A DNA stretch of 64,000 nucleotides from Ceratodon purpureus (Eukaryota > Streptophyta > Bryopsida > Pseudoditrichales > Ditrichaceae): contig CM026427.1 in the NCBI GenBank assembly GCA_014871385.1, positions 5,216,988-5,280,987 on the forward strand, given 5' to 3'. The translations under genes were made by a program, and so were the position numbers. Within the stretch, counting starts at the first letter, position 1, and the number at the start of each line of letters is the position of its first letter. The notes beneath the pieces are model-generated. The model did not search any database. It was given only the letters and a program-made list of their open reading frames with translations, and was not told the origin of the DNA. Below, piece after piece: positions 36,992 to 47,820 of the stretch.

Positions 36992-37340
36992 CGCGACCCT
37001 AAACCCTCACAACAATATCTGTCTACGGCATACCCCTCAATGAGGAATCTAACCCTAACCCAACTCCCTCACACCCCAAACCCTGCCGCGGCCAAGCCCT
37101 CCCTCAACGTCCACAACGAGCGGAGCCACGCTCAGCACCAACAGCTCATTCAAAACATTGATTCGCTAACCTCCCCGCCAAAGTGAGGTGCGAGACGACG
37201 ACCGTCGGTCACCGGTCAGTCCGTATGATTACCTGAGGTCACCGGTTTCCTGCTGAGGGCGCGGATGACGCAACCGGTGACCAGCGGTTGCCAGTAGAAA
37301 AGACACCTAACTCACCAACTGCAATTAATAAGTCACTAAG
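36992..37340. promoter_or_regulatory. Promoter region of RING-SET gene
   Basis: Directly upstream (minus strand) of ATG 36991. It contains CCCTAAACCCTCA and CTAACCCTAACCC telo-box motifs at 37000-37060. GGTCACCGGT occurs twice in direct orientation (37207-37216, 37238-37247), with its reverse complement ACCGGTGACC at 37273-37282. This cluster of palindrome-like sites is a good candidate for factor binding. Confidence 0.5.
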
Positions 37341-37369
37341 GCAACCAGCTAGGATAGAGGAAATCTACA

Positions 37370-38570
37370 TGCCGGGCTATTTTTTAAAAAAAAATTAAGG
37401 AGATGAAATTCACATGGACAGCTCACAAGGTGGGCAAATGATAGATTTAGGAAGTTAAAAAATAAAAATAAATAAAAAAAATGGATATAATAGAAAGGGA
37501 AAAAAGAATATGAATGAATTCATGAAGAACAAAGAAATAGAAAATTTAATCAATTGATTTAAAACAAAAAAATAAAAAATAAAAATAAAAAAATCAAAAA
37601 AACATAAAATAAATGCAAATGAAGTGGATGATGATCAAAGTGGGGAAATGATAGATTTAGGAATATGATAAAGTAGAAAAAAAAAATAGTAGAAATAAAC
37701 AATAAGCAAAAAGTACAAATGAATTGATGAAGAAAAAAGAAATCAAAACTTTAGTCAATTGATTTGAATGAAAAAAAAAAAAAAAAAAAAAAAACAATAA
37801 TAATAATAAAAGAAGAATGCAATAGAAGTAGAGAACTCACAAGGTGAGTAGATGATAGGTTTGAGAAGATGGTGAAGGATGTCTACAAAAGGGTTGAACA
37901 ATGAAATTAAATTAAAAAACCAATAAAGATAAGACTTAGTTAAAAATAATGAATGAATGGATGAAGAAGAATAAAGTCAAAATTGAATCCATAGATTAGA
38001 ATTAGAAAAACAAACTACAAAAGAATAAAATTAAATTAAGAACGATAGGATGTGGAATACTCACGAGGTGAGTAGATGATATATTTAGGAATATGGTAAA
38101 TGATGTCTACAAACGGGTTGAACAATAAAAGACAATTAATTAAATAAATAAAAATAGGACCCAATAAAAAAAAGAATGAATGGATGAAGATTGAAGAAGA
38201 AATAAACTAAAAAAAAATCAATAGATAAGAACTTTAAAAACAAACCAATCATCAAAGGAAAATTTAAAATTATAAAACAATTGGAATTGAAGTGGAGAAC
38301 TCACAATGTGGGTAATTGATTTTTTTATGAAGATAGGATGCGATGTCTAGAGGAGGATTGAAGAATAAAGGAAAATTAAATAAATAAATAAAAAGGGAAG
38401 GACAAAAAAATAAATTGATGAATGGATGAAGAAGCAAATAATGGAAATTGAATTCATAGATTATAATTTAAAAGAAAATAAGAAGAAATAAAAAATAAAT
38501 TAAAAAATAAACCAATGAAGTGGATAACTAACATTATTAGTAAATTATAGATTTAGCGAAGGGTTAAGAT
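37370..38570. repeat. AT-rich tandem array, about 200-235-bp units
   Basis: A-rich DNA in which the block AACTCACAAGGTGAGTAGATGATAG (or diverged forms) recurs near 37430, 37645, 37845, 38075, 38305 and 38520. Each is followed by a TTTAGGAATATGG-like segment, GAATGAATGGATGAAGAA and a poly-A-rich stretch. Units are about 200-235 bases and diverged. There are no ORFs. It sits inside the transposon between the RING-SET promoter and the right end. Confidence 0.75.
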
Positions 38571-39134
38571 GTCCTATATACCTAGCTTTCATGTCTCCAA
38601 TACTGTGTAGGGTATCACAAATGTATTCTATGGAAAATCATTCAACAAGTAACTGAATCACCCTACACCCTATATTTACAAGTTGAATAAGGACACTAAA
38701 ATTCAAATTAAATACAAATTTTCATCACAATATGCACACCATGTACTTGATTTCATCTAATATTCATCCAAAATAAGCATAAATTCTACTTAACCATAGG
38801 TCTAGGCACATAAAAAATTGAAGATACCAAGTTATACATCTCGAATCTGTGACCGCAAGTAAGATCCACATCACAATGTTGTTCACATTGGATGCTGCAG
38901 CCTAACTCAAACCAGCCAGCTTGTCACCGTCCTCTTTATCCCAAGATTCTTGCAGACGATGCTCGCAGCCTCTCTGTCCACGTGACGCAGACGTCTTCCC
39001 ATTGGCCGAGCCAGATCTGACGGTCCTCGTGACTCCCTGACTACCCCTTCATCCGACGGCCAACGGTGACCGGGGCTTAGTACTCATAGTACAATATAGT
39101 ACTTCTGAGTACAACCGATACAGTAGGTTTTTGC
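38571..39134. other. Right subterminal region of the transposon
   Basis: About 560 bases, AT-rich at first and then moderate. It ends with a cluster of GTAC tetramers between 39079 and 39113. No coding frame is evident. Confidence 0.5.
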
Positions 39135-39167
39135 CAAAAGTGACATGGGTCTAACGTACTCTCACCC
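39135..39167 (-). repeat. Right terminal inverted repeat
   Basis: The + strand ends GTACTCTCACCC at 39167, the complement of the left end, and is followed directly by the TCAG target duplication (39168-39171). Confidence 0.85.
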
Positions 39168-39171
39168 TCAG

Positions 39172-40866
39172 TGAAAAAACATTTAAATGCCACAATATTT
39201 TCCAAGAAGACACCAAAAAGTGTCCCGGAAAACAAGCCTCCGAAAACGTCCCTACCGTACTTCTCGTCCATCCAAACTTGCAAACAAAGTGGTCATGCCC
39301 GTTTCTGCATCCGCAATTCAGAAACGGAGGCCGCAGCGCAATCAAAAGTGAATTCTGATAAAGTTTGCTCCTTTTCTAGGCACTTTTTCAAATGCCAGCA
39401 TTCACTTCGTCTCACTTCCAGGTACTCATAGGGCATCGTAAAAGCCGCACCTTCTGTCCAAAATTTCCGAGACCCGAGATACCCAAGTCTATTTTCTATA
39501 TCCCAACCCCCTTTCAACACATCCAAAACATACATACCACTTTTCTTAATGTTTACAACAATGGCTGAAATTGGCAATGAGCTAAGCACTTTTTTGGTAC
39601 ACTTTATTGTGCTTCCCCCCTGCATGATTGCTCAAGCTTCATTCCTGTTAGTTATAAGCAAGTTACTGAGTGAATTAAGAATGTTAAATAATAAGCAACC
39701 TCTCACCCTCAGTATCACGAAGCGCAGTATCTCAGCTATTGGAAGTATTTATGAACTTGCCTCGTAAATTCCATAAAGCTGATGCGTGGTATAATTGTAT
39801 AGAGAAAGGGGCAGGCCGGGCTGGATTGTGCGAACAGAATCAAGGTAACGTTGAGGTAACCCTATCAAATTTAACAAAAACGATAGCATCACATATCAGT
39901 CCAAGTTCATTAAAGTGCCGATTTCCTGAACACTTGCCTTCAACAGCTCTGGTAATCACCTACATTAGCACATTGAATTTACTGCGCTTCAGACAGCCAT
40001 CTCAAACAGTCCTCTCCACATCCTCCGAAGATTAGTAGACTCTTACAGAAATGAATCTCAATGACACAATGTTCAGACAGTCCAATGCAGACACTTACAA
40101 CATGCTCCTACCATCTTGAATCAATGTGGCAACAACATCAATTCTTACCATATCGTCCACTCCTCCGATCTGGTTGTCATAACTGACGCTACAATGGCGT
40201 TCGGTGAATAAACACGCTGCCACAAATTTTCGTCCTCTCTTCAAGTCTCCCCGGCAAAAAAACATAAGGAGATTCAAAAACCTGCGCTAAATTACACTCA
40301 GTTAGAAATCACTTCCGAAGTAGGTACAAAGGAAGGCGATCACGGAGCAATCCTGTCGAAAAACACCCTCAAAAACCTCACAAAGGTTCATAACAAGGTC
40401 GATTAAGAGATTGAAGTTAGTGTCGTTAGCTGCTGCAATACTTGATTACACGAAACCCTTGCAAGATGTGATTCTTGTGATTCTCACGAAAGAGCAGCAG
40501 TCTAGCTTACAAATCCTGCCTTCAAGCAGTTCGAGAAACAATCCCAACACAGGAAACAAAAGATGCACAAGAAGAAACAAGGCTGGTCATTCTCCCGCGA
40601 CTCGGAGCTCTTCACCTGCGACTCATAGAAGATCGGCACTCCAATCCCGACCGCAAGCCCCGCCACTCCCGCGACGGATTTGGAACGATGGTGGTGCACC
40701 GGCACATGAAGAGACGACGCCATGGCTGGGGCAGAAGGCAAAAAGCAAAAAGATCCGACGGCCATACAAGAACCTTGAGATCCGACGGCGGGGAAAGCAA
40801 GCATGCGCAGACATAGGTGCACACTGCGCGACCATGGGGGTCTGCGCATTAATAGGCGCACTTACC
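39172..40866. other. Right flank, unassigned exon-like segments
   Basis: Minus-strand open segments at 39625-39293 and about 40255-40130 (the latter ending in a good donor, ATG|GTAAGA) look weakly coding, but no domain is recognisable. CTCTCACCCTCAG appears again at 39700-39712 and copies the right transposon end plus part of its flank. 40560-40850 is GC-richer and has no assignable product. Confidence 0.3.
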
Positions 40867-41150
40867 CTAGAGGTCTTGGTAGCATCGAGGTCTTCGAGTC
40901 GAGGTCTTGGCAGCGTGGAGGTCTTCGTAGCGTCGAGGTCTTCGAGTCGAGGTCTTGGCAGCGTCGAGGTCTTGGCACGCTCACCTGGCCCTTCCTTTTA
41001 CTTTTACGTTTTCTTGTTCACTGCTAACTCCAGTTTTCTTCTCCTTCCAATTATTTTACTGCTGCAGTGCCTTAAAAACATTTTAGTCCTGTGTGGAGCA
41101 ATAATAAGCATTTATGTGCACTTGACCATTTTACGCTCACTCTTTCTTTC
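40867..41150. repeat. Duplicated segment copy 1, left part
   Basis: Starts with short tandem units of GAGGTCTTGGCAGCGTCGAG and its TTCGAGTC variants. It continues with about 170 bases nearly identical to 49860-49985 plus 50379-50414. It contains the undisturbed TTTATGTGCA site (41111-41120) that is interrupted by a MITE in copy 2. Confidence 0.85.
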
Positions 41151-43236
41151 AAGCATGTGTTTTTGGCATTTGTAACTTACAAGATTTTTTTATTGTAATG
41201 TATTTTAAATTTTAAAGACGTCATTTAGTTCCTACATTCAAAATTACGAGTCCATATTAAATTCATATGTGAGATGAATTTTGGAAAAAGCTACATTTTT
41301 ATGGGACCTTAAGGAAGCACCTACGCTCCCAACATTGGGAACGTAGGCGTTCCCAGAGATCCTGGAGAAGATCACACGTTCTCAAGTGGTTCTTTGCTGA
41401 TTAATGCACAGTTCGTGCAGTGCAACTGTGACTCAGAACTTCAGCTTGGTAACCTGGAGGTCAAGTGTTCGATTCCCTCTGTGAATTCCTTTTGGCAATC
41501 AGTTTCGTTTGCTGCGTCCTCAACATTCTCATAACCTTGGCAGTAAATGATCATAAATTTTGTTCTTCTTTTCTCTAGGTGGTAGGGTTTAATCTTTGCT
41601 ATGCCTTCGAACTGAAATTGTCTCATGTGCGTAATATTACAGCATGTTAGGCCGATCACTTCTTAAGTTCTTAATGTAAAACTATCACTCCTCCCACTTA
41701 GTTGCAAATAAATAAAATTAATTTTATGGTTAAAATAAACAAATTCGTTCAAATGACTTCAACTCAATTTGATGACAAGTTATGCTTTCTCACAAAACTA
41801 ATGGATGAAACCCATCTATTTTCTTCGTGAAAGTACATTGTTGGACTATCCATAATTTGATACAAAGCGTCTCCAATAACATTAAAATTGGTTGTGTCTT
41901 TCTTGTTCCCCACTTCCTTGTGTCTTTCTCTTTTTGTGAATAAGTTTTAGGGAGCTAACAGCGAGTTCTTGTGAGTTACCACCAAAAGAATATTTAAAAC
42001 TGTATAATGACTTATATATTTCACATTGTATAAGTTTTAAAAAAAAAACAAGACGTATCTATATCCAAATACAATAATAATCTTAAATGCGATGCTTTAA
42101 TCGAATGTGACAACAATATCATTTCTGAGATCAAAAGACTAATGAAAAACAAGCCCAAAATGAGACTTCCAAACATTTAGTAAAGAAAAAAAGGTGGCCA
42201 TTTATGCCCTCTTTTTCCTAATTATATATGTTCATACCTCTACCTTGAGCCCTATACTTTAGTTTCAACCCTTAAGTGGAACACTATAAGTTTTGTTGCT
42301 TTGGATATTTTATGTTGTTTTGAATGTATAACCACTAGCTTTGACCCGTACCCTACACTAGTAGGTAATGTTTAATAATGCTTCCGTGCATATGATACAA
42401 AAGTCAAGTAAAAGTAAAAGAAACTCTTACATGCATAGTAAAAACCACAGTAAAAATTATAGTATCTGTAAAAGTAAATACAATTGTTAATTTTAAAATT
42501 ATTGTATTTAAATATTTTGGTTCTTTGTGGTCCAATTTCAAAATTCTCATGTTGAACCATGGATACATGAATTGGCTTTAGTATATAGTAAATATTTGGA
42601 GCATGATGTTTTAAAAGAGTAATCTTTATATCAGATTATGTATGCAATGCATGGACTCCTATAAATTCTATACAATATTACACTCTTACATCTTCATCTG
42701 AAAGCCCATTATGTCAAGATGATGAAAAAAATTCTATTATTTTATCAACTTGAATAATTTAAAGATAAAATCATGTATGATCTGTAAATTAGTGTTCCTT
42801 TGTTTGACGTGGACTTCCACCTTGAGGTCCATATGTCATTGTATCATTTCTTGCTATGGAACAAGCTTCTAGCTTAGTCCATAACTTTTTAATTATTCTC
42901 TACTTAGGTTGTTAACATTTACATTAATTTCTAATTATGAGAATATTCAAGGTTCAAGGTAGGAGTATAAGCACATACAATTAGAGAAAGAAGCGCATCA
43001 AGCCAACATCAAATAGGGGCACAATCATGTAGCATGGTGCATTGAAGCAAAGCAATAGATTTGTATTTAAAGAAATAGAAGTAGATTATCACAAGGTATA
43101 AATTACACAAGACAAATTACAAATACAAAATTATTCACAAAATTGATTAATGAAGTTTAATCAAAACATACTCTTGGAAAATTTGTCACTTGTTCAAGCA
43201 AAAAGACCTAGTGTACTTAAAAGATAGTAGCTACAA

Positions 43237-43636
43237 CATTAGGAGAAAAATCAGGTCACAAAAAGGCCGTGTAAGCGGCACGTGAGAGAAAAAAACGGGC
43301 GCTGCCCGCGTACTTTTTGACATGGCATGTGAGGTGCCAACTTGTTGCCAGCAACCGCCACGGGGGCTCGAACCAATGACCTCCGAGGGAGCTGTGTGGA
43401 GGGCACATCTACAGTGTCGGGCAGACACAACCTGCCCACTTGGGACCAAAGCCCGAGCTGAGGCATTCATGTCTCACCTAATATTCCGAGGACCTTTGTT
43501 GTGAGTGCGCCACGCAGTTCTGTGCGGGCAGCAACTCTGGCACCCGCTGCAAGCGGCAGAGGTGCCCAAAGTAGGGAGTTCACCTAGAAAGGGCAGGCTT
43601 ACACGGCCTTATTTTGAGCTCATTTTTCTCCTAATG
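43237..43636. mobile_element. 400-bp nonautonomous element with 40-bp inverted repeats
   Basis: The left end starts CATTAGGAGAAAAAT and the complement of the right end starts identically. About 36 of 40 bases match, up to GGCCGTGTAAGC. The interior is GC-rich compared with its surroundings. On the minus strand it holds GGTTCGAGCCCC (perfect pol III B box), with TGGTCCCAAGTGG upstream as an A-box-like sequence. No coding capacity. No clear target duplication was found. Confidence 0.75.
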
Positions 43637-43960
43637 AATACAATTTCATTTTGCTTTCCATTTTTTACATTTTTCTTTATATGGAATTTTAGAAAATTTC
43701 AACAATGGGAACAAGGCACACCAATCATTTTGTCTATCATAGAATGTTTTATCTTGTGCGGATATGCAATTTTGGAACATCAGACTTCAGTACTGAAGTA
43801 TGGAGAGATCTTCTCCTTCAGAAATCAAAACTGCTCAGCCATATGGAATCATTGTCATTTTGGGAGACCTTGATGCAATTCTCTTCGCACAAGAATTCTA
43901 GAGTTGTTCTTTGACGAGGAAAAATGACTTTGAAGAACATATTTTTGTTTAAGAATCCAA

Positions 43961-43962
<2 letters not shown>

Positions 43963-44054
<92 letters not shown>
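43963..44054. repeat. (AT)n microsatellite
   Basis: About 92 bases of uninterrupted TA dinucleotides. The minus-strand frame through it reads as Ile-Tyr repeats and is an artefact. Confidence 0.98.
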
Positions 44055-44058
<4 letters not shown>

Positions 44059-44216
44059 AATATGTATATTTCTACAAAGCTTGCATGATTTCTAAAGATT
44101 TTAAAAGGTTTCAAAATATCTCATTTATGATAACATTGTAGGAACTTGCCCAAAATTCCAATTATTTGTTTAGTGAAGAAAGAATTTCAAAAATTAAGCC
44201 AAACCCACTTTGCTAA

Positions 44217-45371
44217 AGTCAAAGACTATGTTGTTAAAGTAAAAGACTACTTCATTGTTGCCAAAGATTGTTTTTTTAAGGCCAAAAAATAAAAAATGAA
44301 AAATAAATAAACTAGCGGCTATTAGATACATATAGTTGATTATGAATAATACTTAGATATTTGAGCATGATGTCTTTTTTTCTCATATTCTACTTCAGAA
44401 AATCTCTTTGTACTTTGAAATATAGTTTCTTTGCCTACTAGGCTACTACTTACTTGAAGATGGACTAATTAAAAATTAGTAGGAATCATATCCTTAGAAT
44501 GTGGTGGAAGCATGGTGGAAGTATGATTAAGTAAGGTTTATTCAAAAAATTATGTAATTATACCATCTATCAGTAGAACATCAAGTATTCCTTTAAATTT
44601 CTACTATCTTAAAGACACAAAGGCAAAAGCCACACTACCATTATATCATACCCAAAAACTACAATGGCACAGAAATCATAATGCCATGGCCATAAGCCAT
44701 ATTATTGTAATTGACAAAATACCATTATTGTAACTTGTTTTATTCAAATTTAATCCTTTTAATCAAAATTAGCAAGGTTCTATGAATCCTTCAATGAGAA
44801 CAAACTCAAAAATCTGATCACAAAATTTAAAATTCACAATTAAGCACGGTCCAAGGCAATTATCAATTATCAATTACCAAATGTCCAACCTGCTATGTCA
44901 TATAGTAGAGGGAGGTTCCATAAACACATGTCCCACCACATGTACACAACACTCCACAAAGTTCTGAAAACCACAATCCATGATGTATAGATGGTCATGT
45001 TGAAAGTGTTGCAAAGCAGGGCCGAGTAGAAACTGCACAAGTTGGGCACAACTCAGAACTTTACTTTTCGAAATTGTTTGAGACTGTCTCCGTAGAGAGG
45101 CAGAATAATAATATTACCAGGACGCATGCTAGAACAAAACTAGTACAGGCAACTACCTAGAATTTTTAAAGAACTGTGAGTACTTAGAGCTAGCTTTATT
45201 CATAATTCTCTTATATGTGCGTGGCCATGACTGTATGTCAATGGCTTTTGGAGTAGTTGCAGGATGCTGGCCTGTATAAAAACCTGCATCGAAGATACAG
45301 ATATATTCTTTTCCGGTTAGAAATTATATTCCCGTCCACTCTCTGTTGATTTCTTCAGTGACCCCCTTCAA
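44217..45371. repeat. Duplicated segment copy 1, right part
   Basis: Direct repeat of 50415-51581 (about 6.2 kb away). Near-identical over long stretches: only scattered single-base differences from 44760 on. It ends abruptly after CCCCCTTCAA at 45371, inside what is coding sequence in the other copy. Confidence 0.9.
45153..45371 (-). pseudogene. Truncated copy of the 263-aa gene, last 73 codons
   Basis: This part of the duplicated segment matches the 3' end of the gene at 51363-52154, including the stop codon at 45153-45155 and the segment encoding the GFYTGQHPA region. The upstream 190 codons are missing because the duplication ends at 45371. It has no start, so it is a nonfunctional fragment. 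Confidence 0.8.
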
Positions 45372-46235
45372 ACAAGAGTACAGTTTGCTGTTGGCATGGA
45401 GGTCAGCTGGGCATGGAGGTCAGCTCACCACTGCACATGCTCAAGAGTTCTGTCCACAATCCAGACTGCACGAATAAGTACCTGATTGTGAATTATCAAT
45501 TGAATTACGAACTTCGGTTATATAGCACAAAGTTAGAGCTAAGATATATCATTAAAATTTGTGTTCAGATATGGATGGAGGACAAGGCAATGATAAGACT
45601 TACAAAGTTCCCAGATTGACAAGGTTTGGTGCTGCCGCTGGGATTTCCGAGGAAAGGTTGTTGCCTGCTAGAGAAGTGCAATAGAGAATGTCATAGATAC
45701 TCAGTTCAGTGGGCAGAAAGAGCTGATTCTACAGACACGATTGAAAGCGTTTCTTGTTTTGGAGGGATTAATAAAGGGCATGAAACTATCCGCCGGTGTT
45801 CAATGCACAATGATGTTCAGCAGACCTACAGCTCCTGCAAAGCGAGCCGAGTCCACTAGAGCTCAGCTGGTGGGCTTGCTGTGAAATTAATGGTATGAAA
45901 TTAATGGTAGGTAGATATCTGTCATTGAGTATAAGTTAGTATAGCTCATCACCACAATAGCAATCCAACCTCACATAGACAAGAGCAGAAAACTGACTCC
46001 CTGATTCCCTGCAAAGCTTTATCAAAGACCATCCAAGTGAGTTAAATGATGTACTCTCACAATTTCTGGAGCTTTTGGAGGTCTCCATTTTCGGGTGATG
46101 AAGGAGAGTTAATTATATCTTATCTGTCTGCATCAAGATGTGTGTCAAGAAACAGAACCTCCAATTCCTACAGGCACGATCACAAAGAGAAAGCTAACAC
46201 AACTCTGATAGACTTGGAAAGAGGAGTAGTATAGG
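45372..46235. other. Intergenic
   Basis: No recognisable gene. Frames at 45413-45619 and 45626-45859 lack domains and splice consistency. ATGAAATTAATGGTA is tandemly repeated near 45889-45908. Confidence 0.3.
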
Positions 46236-46847
46236 AGACTTACCAATCGTGCTCAACCAAGTTGGTCAAATTGAATTTGACATCGGGAAGCTGGCCACTC
46301 CCAAGACTCCCTGCATTGCCAAATTGTTGAGTTTCACATATTGGAAAAGCAATAGGTTAATGATTATTAAAGGAATTACTTAGTTCCATCCATCAAACTA
46401 AAAACCGATGATATATAATCGCTTAAACAGCTTGACCTAACACTGATGATACTCAGAGACCGATGAACCCATCAGGCAACACCTAAAAACGTACATTATA
46501 TTGTACATAACCTAATTTTACTTGCTACACTTGGTGCCAGATCCCCTGAACATTATGTTTGTGCCATTGGTCGTGTAGTTTGCATTGCTGACATCGAGCT
46601 TTTCCAAGAAGGTGAGCTTTCGGACGTCCTCTGCCATGTTTCCACTTACTTGCAATATCCCGGTCACATTCCTGCTCTCCAAATCGCAGGCCGTCTCAAC
46701 TGAGAAACAACTCATACTCAGCTGGCCTGGTGGGCACTCTACATCAGCTGGCAGTTTGGTCAAGAGACTGAATTTACGCTTCACAGCAAGTGGATATTTG
46801 GGTTCTTCCATAAATATTGCCCTAACAACAAGATAGCAGCCAGACAT
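46236..46847 (-). pseudogene. Leucine-rich-repeat receptor fragment
   Basis: The minus-strand frame 46847-46518 reads a Cys-containing stretch (VECPPGQLSMSCF), then NVTGILQVSGNMAEDVRKLT and FLEKLDVSN, an LRR-like pattern. A further segment near 46320-46240 contains FNLTNLVEHDW with a good donor (TGG|GTAAGT). This resembles the LRR part of a receptor-like kinase, but there is no signal peptide, complete repeat array, membrane segment or kinase nearby. Probably a relic; alternatively a fragmentary exon of an unannotated gene. Confidence 0.4.
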
Positions 46848-47820
46848 TCAACATTTCGAGGTGCGATTACAGTGGGATTGCATTGTTGCCAAGTGCGTCG
46901 CTCGTGATGCCGGCCCACAAAAGACAGGGGAAGAGTTGGCCTTGAGAGCCCATTCATTCGTTATGGTCAGAAGTGCATTTTCTCTCACCTCTCAGACCCC
47001 GAATCAATATGTCAGAGGTTGTTTCCTGCGGCAACGGCCGGAGGACAAGTCGTACGGATTAACATACGCGCTGCTCACATCCATGGATAAGCTTGCCAGT
47101 CCTCCGGAAATGAAATACTGAATTGATCAAGAAAAGACTGAACAAAAAACCCGAGGTGTCAAACTTCAACATTACTCCTCAAATTGCCACTATTGTCGAG
47201 CAGACATCCTCGGTAAAGACTCATTATTCATCAACTCACTCAAATCAGCTCCTGTTATGGCAAGGCGTACGTCTAGATACTCCCTTTCCTTCATCAGGGC
47301 TCCACCAATACCACGATTTATCTAAGACAGCTACACAAGTCGCCCAACTTCTTCTATGAACTTGGTGGCACCACACCAAATCCGTAGTCTAGTGTAAATA
47401 TGATCAGCAGCTAGCTGGGATATATTGAAAGAACTAGTACTAGTTCTGGATCAGCAACTTCGGTCTGAGATCGACCTCCTGCAGCATGTTGAGCACTACA
47501 AACATCCCACTCGTGCAGCATGGTGAGCACTCCACCAGTGTGTCTGCAGCAAATTAAGACAAGTACCCTGCATGCTAAAACTCGGCTGGTAATGTCTCAT
47601 TATGTTCGACGTCAGACCTTAATTCCGGAGGTGCACATGATCGGTAGAGTAACTTCTGAATTGACACACTCAATTCTCGTCTCCTGATATGTGGTGCAGA
47701 CTTGGCACATTCGGCAAAGAAAACTCAGTCAATCTTGATTGAACAGAGGAGTCTGAGCAGAAATTACCTTGAATTACGATGACCCTTTGAGACACCATCT
47801 GAGCAAAACCGGAAATGCAG
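46848..47820. other. Intergenic, 3' flank of BTB gene
   Basis: No coding domain. The 3' end of the minus-strand BTB gene transcript is expected here. Confidence 0.3.

Larger units (their letters stand above)
27916..39171. mobile_element. 11.25-kb DNA transposon carrying transposase and RING-SET genes
   Basis: The left end at 27920 reads GGGTGAGAGTAC, then AC, TAGACCC, T, TGT, ACTTTTG. The reverse complement of the right end, from 39167, reads GGGTGAGAGTAC, then GT, TAGACCC, A, TGTC, ACTTTTG. That gives about 30 bases of imperfect terminal inverted repeat. Immediately outside lie TCAG at 27916-27919 and TCAG at 39168-39171, a 4-bp target-site duplication. Inside are transposase gene B (+), a convergent RING-SET gene (-), an AT-rich tandem array, and GTAC-rich noncoding DNA at both ends and between the genes. 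Four-base duplications are known for the Sola superfamily; membership is inference only. Both genes are open and spliceable, so the element looks recent and possibly autonomous. Confidence 0.85.
41151..44216. other. About 3 kb AT-rich DNA splitting duplicated segment copy 1
   Basis: Absent from the otherwise parallel copy at 50.4 kb, so this is an insertion in copy 1 or a deletion in copy 2. It holds a 400-bp inverted-repeat element (43237-43636), an (AT)n run, and a tRNA-like B-box stretch near 41466-41478 (GTGTTCGATTCCC). I see no ORF with a recognisable transposase or polyprotein, and its own ends are not obvious. Confidence 0.6.

Noticed and set aside
27916..39171. Endogenous giant-virus insertion
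   Set aside because: Neither gene is a viral hallmark, both contain spliceosomal introns, and the short inverted ends with a 4-bp target duplication fit a DNA transposon.
41405..41490. tRNA gene
   Set aside because: A B-box-like GTGTTCGATTCCC with weak upstream similarity, but no complete cloverleaf or matching acceptor stem.
43818..44114. 98-codon frame with Ile-Tyr repeats
   Set aside because: It is a translation of the (AT)n microsatellite.
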